Notes under the pieces: generated by a model
The model's input: the letters and a program-made list of their open reading frames with translations, nothing else
Database searches by the model: none
What the model was told of the DNA's origin: nothing
Made by a program: the position numbers and the translations under genes
Assembly (NCBI RefSeq): GCF_003611675.1
Contig: NZ_RAWA01000024.1
Location: 1-51,056, forward strand
Length of the DNA: 51,056 bases
Direction: 5' to 3'
Source: Corallococcus sp. CA053C
GTDB taxonomy: Bacteria > Myxococcota > Myxococcia > Myxococcales > Myxococcaceae
Shown here: positions 17,132-24,384 of the stretch, piece after piece
How the letters are laid out: every line of letters starts with the position of its first letter
Position numbering within the stretch: position 1 is the first letter of the stretch

Positions 17132-18236
17132 CCGTGGCCTCGGAGAGGAGCCGCCCCAACTCCTCGGCGGCTTCCTTGCGCCCGTAGGGTTGGGGCTGCC
17201 CGGCCAGGGCCGCCCGCAGGGCATCCCGCATCACTCCCGCCGTGGCGTAGCGCTCGGTGGGCTCCTTCCTGAGGGCCTTGTGGAGGAGGGCCTGGAGAGG
17301 CTCCGGAAGGCCCGCTGCCGCACGCTGCACGTCCTCTGGACCCAACCGCTCCATGAAGCCCTGCATCTGCTCCAGGGGCAGTGAGGGCCGCTCCTCCGGG
17401 CGCAGCGGACCCACGGGCCCGGTGCGGGTCGCGTCCTCCAGGTCGAAGAGGTGCGCGCCCGTCAGCAGCTCCGCCAGGGTGAGCCCCAGCGAGAAGACAT
17501 CCGAGCGCGCATCCAGGGGCCGCTGCTGAAAGAGGTATTCCGGCGAGGCATAGGCCACATCCCCCTTGAGGAGCGTCTTCGGACTCTCCTCGCGGTTGGC
17601 CAGCAGCGAGTAGGCCGCTCCAAAGTGGGTGAGCTTCACCGCCCCGGTGCTCCCCTCCACCCTCACGTTGCGCGGGCTCACGTCGCGGTGCACCACCCCC
17701 AGGGGTCTGCCCGCTTCATCCTTCGCCGTATGCGCGGAGTGCAGCGCTTCGGCCAGTTCGCCCGCGACGTAGAGGGCGAAGGACATGGAGACGGGCCGCC
17801 CGCGTGCCGCCGCCGCGCTCACCACCGTGTCCAGGCTGGGCCCGTCCACGTACTCCATGAGGATGTGCGGCATCCCCTCATGCATCCGCATGTGGTGCAC
17901 CTGGGCAATGGCAGGGTGGCGCAGGCGGAAGGCCAGCTCCACCTCCTCGATGAGCCGGTGACGCCGCGGGCTGCTGGCCGGGCCCAACAGCCGCTTGATT
18001 GAGACAAGGCCGCACGGCCCGTCACGGGTGGAGCGTTGGGCCAGCCACATCACTTCGCCAATGCTCCGGCGCTCCAGGGGCTTGATGAACGTATAGGTGG
18101 TGGCGTCCACGGTGAGGGGGGACGGCGTGCGCAGGGTGACGCCCGCGCGCTCCAGGCTGCTCCACTCCGAGCGCAGGGCAGACGTGTCCTCGACGGGAGT
18201 GGGGGTGTTCGAGGGCGGAGGCGTGTCCTTCGTCAT
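17004..18236 (-). CDS. Ser/Thr protein kinase-like protein, probable pseudokinase
   Basis: A 410-residue soluble eukaryote-like kinase homologue. It keeps the ATP lysine (CGLVSIKRLL), the alpha-C Glu and the catalytic loop HRDVSPRN. The metal-binding DFG reads HFG (codon 17625-17627), and no Gly-rich loop is visible where it should be (ERRSIGEVMWLAQ). Activation-segment YASPEY and the C-lobe are normal. Loss of the DFG Asp normally cripples Mg-ATP use, so a scaffold or allosteric role is likely, though some such kinases retain activity. The gene lies 54 bp downstream of a lipoprotein gene and converges on the CHAT gene. Confidence 0.85.
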   Translation of the reverse strand: MTKDTPPPSNTPTPVEDTSALRSEWSSLERAGVTLRTPSPLTVDATTYTFIKPLERRSIGEVMWLAQRSTRDGPCGLVSIKRLLGPASSPRRHRLIEEVELAFRLRHPAIAQVHHMRMHEGMPHILMEYVDGPSLDTVVSAAAARGRPVSMSFALYVAGELAEALHSAHTAKDEAGRPLGVVHRDVSPRNVRVEGSTGAVKLTHFGAAYSLLANREESPKTLLKGDVAYASPEYLFQQRPLDARSDVFSLGLTLAELLTGAHLFDLEDATRTGPVGPLRPEERPSLPLEQMQGFMERLGPEDVQRAAAGLPEPLQALLHKALRKEPTERYATAGVMRDALRAALAGQPQPYGRKEAAEELGRLLSEATVIRGRAEFAEAGLFPDMQDAHELEPDGPTSPAPGSNRSGNMN

Positions 18237-18290
18237 GGGCGGGGCTCCGAGGTGGGAAAGGGATCAGGGAAGGAGCGGCGGCAGCGGGGG

Positions 18291-18887
18291 CTACGGGGCT
18301 TCGTCGCCCGCGGCTTCGAGAAAGAACGCCCGGGCGGGTAGACGCGGGAGGGAGGTGTCCTCGCGGTAGCCCTGGCCCTCGCTGGCGTAGAAGGCGCCCA
18401 CGCGGTAGTCGCCCGCGCGCAGGGCTCCATTCTGGACACCCACCGGGCCTACGCACTCCAGCGGCTTCCCCGTCATCGCCGCCACGATGTAGCCGTCGGG
18501 CCGCAGCACCGCGAGGGCCTGGAAGCGCCCGAGCCGCTCGCTCAGCGTGGTGCGCGAGACGGCCTCGCCCTTCGTCACCACGTCGGCCAGAAGGTAGTCG
18601 GCGGTGACATGGGGGCCAAAGCCTCTCAGCGAGTTCCCTACCAATGACAGGAGGAGCCGCAACTGGCGGGCCTCCTGCACGGTGATGGCCTCCCCCTGGG
18701 GAAGCTCCTCCGGTGACAGCCCCGCGCCCAGGAGCAGCATCCCGAAGTCGTCCGTCGCGGCCAGCACCTCACGGGTGCGATTGAAGACGCCTTCCGTCCT
18801 CCGGGCGCAACCGACGAGGCCGGGCAGGAGCAGCAGCGCGGATGCAAGACACCACGACGGGGAGACCGGAAGACGCGGACCGCGCAT
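18291..18887 (-). CDS. lipoprotein of unknown function
   Basis: A 198-residue lipoprotein. MRGPRLPVSPSWCLASALLL opens a type II signal, ending LPGLVGC. The mature part begins ARRTEGVFNRTREVLAATDD and is mixed alpha/beta, with a predicted sensor-like middle (ERLGRFQALAVLRPDGYIVAAMTGKPLECVGPV) reminiscent of a small PAS/GAF-type sheet. AGGAGGT 5 nt before ATG 18887 fixes the start against two longer versions. It is probably co-transcribed with the pseudokinase gene downstream. No family is recognised. Confidence 0.75.
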   Translation of the reverse strand: MRGPRLPVSPSWCLASALLLLPGLVGCARRTEGVFNRTREVLAATDDFGMLLLGAGLSPEELPQGEAITVQEARQLRLLLSLVGNSLRGFGPHVTADYLLADVVTKGEAVSRTTLSERLGRFQALAVLRPDGYIVAAMTGKPLECVGPVGVQNGALRAGDYRVGAFYASEGQGYREDTSLPRLPARAFFLEAAGDEAP

Positions 18888-19014
18888 GAACACCTCCTGT
18901 CGGGACATGCCCTGATAGGCATGGTCGACAATGCCCATCACGTATCATGCGGGCATGCGCGGGGTGAAGCCTTCCCCATGGGTGGAATGAACCGGACACG
19001 TGCGCGGCGGTCCG

Positions 19015-19371
19015 TCAGCGCCGCAGCATGGCGGTGGCGACGCCCAGCAGGGCGGTGAGCTGATCCGCCTCCAGCCTCCGCGAGATGTAGAGCAACCGCT
19101 GCAAGGTCTCATCGTCCGGCCCGCCCCCGCCCTTCTTCCCGGCGCGGGCCTTGCGCGGGGAGAAGCCCAGGGCTTCCTCGGGGGACAGGTGCAGGGCCGC
19201 GCACAGCCGCACCAGCGAAGGCACGCTGGGCAGCATCTTTCCGCGCTCCAGCCGGCTGTAGACCAGGGGCGTCAACTGGATGCGCTCAGCGACCTCTGCC
19301 TGGGTGAGTCCCATCTTGTCCCGGGCCGCACGGGCCGCGGTGCCGATGACTTCCGCCAACTCTTGATTCAT
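19015..19371 (-). CDS. XRE-family transcriptional regulator (downstream copy)
   Basis: A 118-residue DNA-binding protein with a classical helix-turn-helix (AARDKMGLTQAEVAERIQLTPLVYSRLERGKMLPS) in the first 60 residues. A Lys/Gly-rich hinge (RKARAGKKGGGG) and a short C-terminal helix pair follow. The start at 19371 has no clear Shine-Dalgarno sequence and lies 16 bp after the upstream gene's stop, so it is probably translated by coupling. It is paralogous to the upstream gene over the HTH and the LERGKMLPSV/MERGKMIPSV step. Confidence 0.88.
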   Translation of the reverse strand: MNQELAEVIGTAARAARDKMGLTQAEVAERIQLTPLVYSRLERGKMLPSVPSLVRLCAALHLSPEEALGFSPRKARAGKKGGGGPDDETLQRLLYISRRLEADQLTALLGVATAMLRR

Positions 19372-19387
19372 GGCGGGAGCGTAGCCG

Positions 19388-19738
19388 CTACGCGTCTTCC
19401 AGGGTGTCCAGGAGCGAGAGGAAGGACTGGAACCGGGCCTCCGGCAGGGCCCGCACGCGGCGGAGCAGCGCACGCAGTGAGGAGAGGTCCTCGTGGCTGG
19501 CGGCGTCCCCTGGCGCCCCGGGCGTGGCGAGGTGGAGCAGGGCTTCCGAGGAGACATTCAAGGTGAGGCACAGGTCCCGCAGCACGGCGACACTGGGAAT
19601 CATCTTGCCGCGCTCCATGCGGGCATAGAGGGGCACGGAGAGCTGGAGGGCCTCGGCGACCTTGTCCTGGCGCAGGCCCGCGCGGTGGCGCGCTTCGCGG
19701 ATGACATGGCCCAACTCAGCGGCGAAGGCTTCGTACAT
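19388..19738 (-). CDS. XRE-family transcriptional regulator (upstream copy)
   Basis: A 116-residue helix-turn-helix protein (EARHRAGLRQDKVAEALQLSVPLYARMERGKMIPSVAVLRDL) with a helical C-terminal tail (SLRALLRRVRALPEARFQSFLSLLDTLED), probably for dimerisation. An AGGAG about 10 nt upstream supports ATG 19738. It is divergent from the receptor-like kinase gene at 19877, so it may control that gene as well as itself and its tandem paralogue. Confidence 0.9.
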   Translation of the reverse strand: MYEAFAAELGHVIREARHRAGLRQDKVAEALQLSVPLYARMERGKMIPSVAVLRDLCLTLNVSSEALLHLATPGAPGDAASHEDLSSLRALLRRVRALPEARFQSFLSLLDTLEDA

Positions 19739-19876
19739 GGGGAGAACGCTCCTGGGTGGAGGGAATGGGCGCGGTCACGGCATCTTCCGAGCTATGCTCT
19801 TGAAGCATGCTTGACTAGCCCCTATCCACCCACCGCTGTCAAGCGCAGCCACCCACTGCTTCGTTGGAGAAAGCCC

Positions 19877-21709
19877 GTGCGGCTGAATCCCCCGTCACCG
19901 TCCATTGCCCCGGGCACCGTCGTTGGCGGCTACACCGTGGAGCGCAAGCTGGGCGCGGGGGGCTATGGCGCCGTGTGTCTCGCCAGGGAGCGCGAGGGCG
20001 GGCTGTTCGCGCTGAAGTTCCTCCCGGTGGAGGAGGCCGGCCGCTGGGCGGAGCGCGAAGTCTCCATCCTCCTGCGCCTGCAACACCTGTCGCACCCGCA
20101 TGTGGTGCGCCTGCTATCCCATACACTCTGGCCGGTGGCGGAGGAGCCCGAGTTCCTCGTCATCGTCATGGAGTACGTGCGCGGGGCCGCACTGGACAAG
20201 TGGGCGCGCGAGGTGAATCCCACGGCCCGGGCCGTGGCCGGCGTGGCGCGGGACGTGGCAGGGGCCTTGGCGGCGGTGCACGGCGAAGGCGTGGTGCACC
20301 GGGACGTGAAGGGCAGCAACGTGCTGGTGCGCGCTGAAGACGGGCGCGCGGTGCTGGCGGACTTCGGCGTGGGCGGCTACCCGGGAGCACCGGGCATCAC
20401 CCGCCACCCCTTCCTCCCGGGCACGCCCGAGTACCGCGCGCCCGAGGCGTGGCAACACCGCAGGGACAACGCGAGCGGTAAGTACGTGGCGGGCCCGGCG
20501 GATGACCTCTGGGCGCTGGGCGTGACGCTCTACTGGCTCCTGACGGACCGCTACCCCTTCGAGGCGCCGGATGACGTGGCCCTCGTGGATGCCATCCTGA
20601 CGCGCACTCCGTCCGCGCCCCGGGAGGTGAATCCGCGGGTGCCCGAGGTGCTGGGCCGGGTGTGTCTGCGGCTCTTGGAGAAGCGCCCGGAGGCGCGTTT
20701 CGCGGACGCGGGCGCGCTGGCGACGGAGCTGACCGAAGCACTGACCGGAGCGGATGAGGCGTGGGACGTGCCCCTGTGTGACTTCTACAGCGTGCACACC
20801 GCCACCACGAAGGGACGGGCCTCGGACCTCCTGGCGTGGGCGAGGGCGCCACATCAACCGCCGCGACGGGGCCCGCGTCCGAAACGCGCGGCGGCCGTAG
20901 CACCGCCAGGGGCCGGGGCCGCACCCACCAAAGACAGGGCGCTGTGCGACGCAGCACCGCCGCACCAGCGAGCGCCCATCCCGCGGCGAGGACTTCGGGT
21001 GGTGGCGGGGCTGGTGCTGGCGGTGGCTGTCGTGGTCGTGGGATGGGGCGCTCCATGGCAGGTGTCCGCGCCCGTCCAGGAAGTGGCGCCCCCCCACCTG
21101 CCGCTTGAAGCTGACCGGGCCACGGCACCGCCCTTGTCAGCGGCTTCCACCGTGGCCGCCGCGTCCAGCGTGGCGTCTCCGGAGGACAGCGCTCCCATGA
21201 TGAAGCCCCAGCCCCCCACCGCCTCCTTGAAGAAGTCGTTGCGAAACGCCGGGTGCGTGGCCGGTGCCTCCCTTGCCCTGGCCTGCACGAGTGGCGCCCA
21301 GGTGCGCCCGCCGCCGGATCCGGAGGACTGCCCGCAGGCGGCGCTCACCGCCATGGAGGAACTGGACATCGACATCGGGGACGACCGTATCGGCACGTTC
21401 ACCGGCTACACGGGAGATCCCCGGGTGATCACCGTGCGTGGAGGACGCGGCTCGATAAAGCTGGCGACCGGTGGCTATGGCGACCAGTTCCCAGGCGGAA
21501 CGGTGCTGTCCTGCCGGATCACCCTGGGGGAGCGCGTCTTCGGCCGCTGCAACTGGGCACGCACCAAGGCGGGCAAGACCTGGCCCGTCTGCTTCGAGCT
21601 GCACCACGAGGATGGAAAGCTCGGAGTGGAGCGCAAGGACGAGGGCAACGCCGACTCCGCCCGCATCTTCAACTCATTCGATGTGGTGCCGGTGCGCCGC
21701 TTCGAATGA
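19877..21709 (+). CDS. receptor-like Ser/Thr protein kinase
   Basis: A 610-residue Hanks-type kinase with complete motifs: Gly-rich loop GAGGYGAV, ATP lysine in FALKFLP, alpha-C Glu in AEREVSILL, catalytic loop HRDVKGSN, DFG in LADFGVGG, and YRAPE. A Pro/Arg-rich linker leads to a transmembrane helix near residues 373-392 (VVAGLVLAVAVVVVGWG). The extracytoplasmic part of about 200 residues contains a second hydrophobic stretch (GCVAGASLALACTSG) and a Cys-containing C-terminal domain that may sense a ligand. GTG 19877 has GGAG 8 nt upstream and starts just before the kinase fold. The DUF2381-like gene follows 102 bp later. Confidence 0.9.
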   Translation: MRLNPPSPSIAPGTVVGGYTVERKLGAGGYGAVCLAREREGGLFALKFLPVEEAGRWAEREVSILLRLQHLSHPHVVRLLSHTLWPVAEEPEFLVIVMEYVRGAALDKWAREVNPTARAVAGVARDVAGALAAVHGEGVVHRDVKGSNVLVRAEDGRAVLADFGVGGYPGAPGITRHPFLPGTPEYRAPEAWQHRRDNASGKYVAGPADDLWALGVTLYWLLTDRYPFEAPDDVALVDAILTRTPSAPREVNPRVPEVLGRVCLRLLEKRPEARFADAGALATELTEALTGADEAWDVPLCDFYSVHTATTKGRASDLLAWARAPHQPPRRGPRPKRAAAVAPPGAGAAPTKDRALCDAAPPHQRAPIPRRGLRVVAGLVLAVAVVVVGWGAPWQVSAPVQEVAPPHLPLEADRATAPPLSAASTVAAASSVASPEDSAPMMKPQPPTASLKKSLRNAGCVAGASLALACTSGAQVRPPPDPEDCPQAALTAMEELDIDIGDDRIGTFTGYTGDPRVITVRGGRGSIKLATGGYGDQFPGGTVLSCRITLGERVFGRCNWARTKAGKTWPVCFELHHEDGKLGVERKDEGNADSARIFNSFDVVPVRRFE

Positions 21710-21811
21710 GGCGTCCTCCGAGGAAGGCGGCCCGGCGACGAATGATGGATTGAAGTGATAGGAGCCGCCCCGCGCTCGCCTCTTCCTGCTCCACCCTGGA
21801 GGTCTCGTCCC

Positions 21812-22747
21812 GTGCCTGCACCTTGTTTCGCCGTGGTCCTGGCGCTGTGTCTCCTGGGCCTGCGTGCCAACGCGCAGACGCTGTCCGCATCTCTCAGCGC
21901 GAGCCCCCGCCCCATCGAGTTGCAGGAAGAACCGGGCGGCGAAGCGCCCGAGGTATTCATCAGCCCCGGCAAGTCCACCACCCTGCTGTTCGACGCGGAG
22001 TTGCTGCGCACGGCGGAAGGCAAGGACACGGCAACCCTTGAGAGGCGAGAGGCTTTCGCGCTCGTGGACGCGGGCCTCACGACCCTGCGGCTCATTCCCA
22101 CCGAGGGCTTGAAGCCTGGGGATCGGCTGCGATTGACGGTGCGTTTCGCCGGCAGGGCGGCCCCTTCCGGAGCGGCCTTCACCCTCGTGGTGCATGCGGC
22201 CCAGGCGGAGCCGATGGTGGAGGTGTACCGCAATGCACGCCCGGTGGAGTCCTACCAACAGGAAGCGAGGGAAGCGCGGGCCAGGGCCGCCCAGTGCCAC
22301 GATGAGTTGAAGCGCATCCAGGCAGAGCGCGCCGAGCCCGGGGGCTTGAGGAGTCTCCTCGCGGCGAAGCAGTTGGACGAGGAAGGCGTCCTTCCCAAGG
22401 TCCTGACCGAGGCTGTCACCAAGGCACCGGGAAACGTGCTCTCGGTGTTTCGCATTCGGAGTTACCGTGCCGCCGGGCGTGTCGCCGTGGAGTTCGAGGT
22501 GAACGGACTCGCGAATGCGCCTCCCTTCGTGGTGGCGGGTGCGGCCCTGACAGGCAGGCGGGGCGCGGAACTGAAGGTGCTGCCCGTGTGGTCATCCGGG
22601 CCCATCAACGCGGATCCGTCCAATCCTGGGCGCGTGGTGGTGGAAGCAGAGGCCACGACAGAAGACGCCCGTGGCCCCTACACGCTCAAGCTCTGGGAGG
22701 AGGGCGGGGGCCGAACCGTTCTCCTCGGCAACGTGACGTTCCCGTAG
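21812..22747 (+). CDS. DUF2381 / TIGR02268-like exported protein
   Basis: A 311-residue exported protein resembling the myxobacterial paralogous family DUF2381. A signal peptide (CFAVVLALCLLGLRANA) is followed by the characteristic N-terminal beta domain (FISPGKSTTLLFDAELLRT, TTLRLIPTEGLKPGDRLRLTVRF), a helical middle (SYQQEAREARARAAQCHDELKRIQAE) and a C-terminal beta domain (KAPGNVLSVFRIRSYRAAGRVAVEFEV). GTG 21812 with GGAGGT 8 nt upstream decides the start over ATG-like codons further up. Members of this family commonly sit beside Ser/Thr kinases in Myxococcus, as here. Function is unknown, and a periplasmic partner of the kinase sensor is plausible. Confidence 0.83.
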   Translation: MPAPCFAVVLALCLLGLRANAQTLSASLSASPRPIELQEEPGGEAPEVFISPGKSTTLLFDAELLRTAEGKDTATLERREAFALVDAGLTTLRLIPTEGLKPGDRLRLTVRFAGRAAPSGAAFTLVVHAAQAEPMVEVYRNARPVESYQQEAREARARAAQCHDELKRIQAERAEPGGLRSLLAAKQLDEEGVLPKVLTEAVTKAPGNVLSVFRIRSYRAAGRVAVEFEVNGLANAPPFVVAGAALTGRRGAELKVLPVWSSGPINADPSNPGRVVVEAEATTEDARGPYTLKLWEEGGGRTVLLGNVTFP

Positions 22748-22760
22748 GTCCTCGCGGTCC

Positions 22761-24095
22761 TCACCCCCGGTGCCGCTCCGCCTCGCGGAAGAACTGGGTG
22801 AGCGAGCAGTCCAGCAATGACTGGCGGGACTGCATATACCGGCGGGCGCGCAGGAAGGGCAGCCAGACGCGCTTTCCAACGCGCACCTGGGACTCCTCCA
22901 TCTTCGCCCGCAGCACCCACGTCCCGCCCAACCGCCGCACCAGCACGTCCCCCAGGTAGGCCCCCACGGCTGGCGCCGTGTGCTCGTCGATGAGTTCCCG
23001 CTGGTATCGCTCCGGGAAGTTCTCCCGCCAGAAGTAGAAGTCCAGGTCCGTGAGAGACTCGGGCGTCGCGTCGAAGATGCTGGGCACCTTCGTATGCAGC
23101 GCAGCCACGAGGCTCTCGGACAGGTCGCCGTAGTCGCTGCGGACGCGCTCGGGATTCTCCGCGTCCGAGGGGAGGGCGACCGGCAGCCACTCTTCTGGCT
23201 CAGGAGGCCGGAAGGCGTTGAGTTCGGCAATCTTCCGTTGCCGCTCGCTGATGGCGAACCCGTCCGGTAGCCGCGAGAGGAACGGCGCCACGTCCGGGTG
23301 GAAGCGGGGCTCCACGGGAGCGAGCGCAGCACTGCGCTCCCTCAGCGTGCGCAGCACCGTGTCGAAGTCGAGGTCCGGCCGCAGGTGGACATGCGCACGG
23401 GCCTGGGCCACACGAGCCTCGTCGCTCGCGAAGTCCGCAGCGGTGGGCCGCAGCACCAAGAGGACGGAGCCGTTAGGAAGCTCCTCCACGAGGTGAGCAG
23501 GCGTCGAGAGCATCCGCTCGCGGCCTATGGACTCAACCAGCTTCGGGCCGAAGATGTTGAGCCAATATAGTTCATAGACCTTGTCAAATCCGTCTCTATT
23601 GACGACCTCATCATCCCGACCGAAACCAGGGGCGCCAGACAACTGATCATCGGCCATACTGTGTGCCGAGGCGTAGGGCGCCGGATAGCTATCTGCCCAG
23701 GCACGTACCATTTCCACAAATCTCCGACAGCGCTCCACTTCTACAAAGAGCGAAAGCGGTTGCACATTGAGGCTGACGTTCAGCCTGGGCCGCCGGGGAG
23801 CAAGCCCTAGATACAAAGCCAGTGACATCTGCGGAACTGCCGCATGAAAGAACCCGACGGACGCACTCCTCTCGCTGCGTCGCTCCTCAATCGATTTCCA
23901 AACGGCCTCACGGGAGTACTTGCGTTGCCGCTTACCTCTGACAACATCTGGCAGCCAGTCGCCAGCATACTCTTCAAGGGCTTCAAGGAAAGGCGCCAGT
24001 TCATGCGTCAATTTGGCCTGCGGATCGAATGCACCATCGAAAGAAAGCCGCAGACTGTCTTCGGCGTCCAAGTCCCGCAGCGTTAGTAAGCTCAT
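22761..24095 (-). CDS. probable immunity protein for the adjacent lipoprotein toxin (full-length copy 1)
   Basis: A 444-residue soluble protein without a signal peptide. Its start overlaps the toxin stop by 4 nt (ATGA), the usual toxin-then-immunity layout. The N-terminal about 130 residues differ most from the second copy at 40479-41813. The rest (FVEMVRAWADSY, GFDKVYELYWLNIFGPKLVESIGRERMLSTPAH, LDFYFWRENFPERY, SQVRVGKRVWLPFLRARRYMQSRQSLLD) is nearly identical between them. Large, two-part immunity proteins of this sort are seen in myxobacteria, but I cannot name the family with certainty. It would neutralise the nuclease-like toxin tip in the cytoplasm. Confidence 0.75.
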   Translation of the reverse strand: MSLLTLRDLDAEDSLRLSFDGAFDPQAKLTHELAPFLEALEEYAGDWLPDVVRGKRQRKYSREAVWKSIEERRSERSASVGFFHAAVPQMSLALYLGLAPRRPRLNVSLNVQPLSLFVEVERCRRFVEMVRAWADSYPAPYASAHSMADDQLSGAPGFGRDDEVVNRDGFDKVYELYWLNIFGPKLVESIGRERMLSTPAHLVEELPNGSVLLVLRPTAADFASDEARVAQARAHVHLRPDLDFDTVLRTLRERSAALAPVEPRFHPDVAPFLSRLPDGFAISERQRKIAELNAFRPPEPEEWLPVALPSDAENPERVRSDYGDLSESLVAALHTKVPSIFDATPESLTDLDFYFWRENFPERYQRELIDEHTAPAVGAYLGDVLVRRLGGTWVLRAKMEESQVRVGKRVWLPFLRARRYMQSRQSLLDCSLTQFFREAERHRG

Positions 24096-24384
24096 TGAAA
24101 CAGGACCTCCACTCCCTCGACTTCATCACCGACCTTATCCAATGTGTTTTTCAATGTCTTGGCGTCAGTAGGCTTGAGTTCGCCACCCTCGTAGATGAGA
24201 CGGACTTTCTGGACTTTTGCCATCTGTTCGAAACCGGGGCGACGGATGTTCAGAGCCTCACCGTAATACCGCAGAGCATTGCTCGCGTCCGCAACCATCT
24301 GCGATGCCAGAGCATCCGCATCAAGGCGACGAAGGTCCCGACTCTTGAGGCTGAACGTCTCCACGCGGGGCGTCGCGCCAGCAG
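22761..24384. repeat. direct repeat copy 1: immunity gene plus toxin tip (1,624 bp)
   Basis: The segment from the immunity stop codon to GCGCCAGCAG (24375-24384) matches 40479-42102 in order, orientation and exact length. It includes the 4-nt toxin/immunity overlap. Similarity stops abruptly just beyond GCGCCAGCAG and at the immunity stop. DNA identity is highest in the 3' half of the immunity gene. Confidence 0.9.

Noticed and set aside
19817-19842. A perfect TTGACA on the minus strand upstream of the XRE genes
   Set aside because: No acceptable -10 box lies 16-18 nt downstream (best is GCTAGT), so I did not list it as a promoter.
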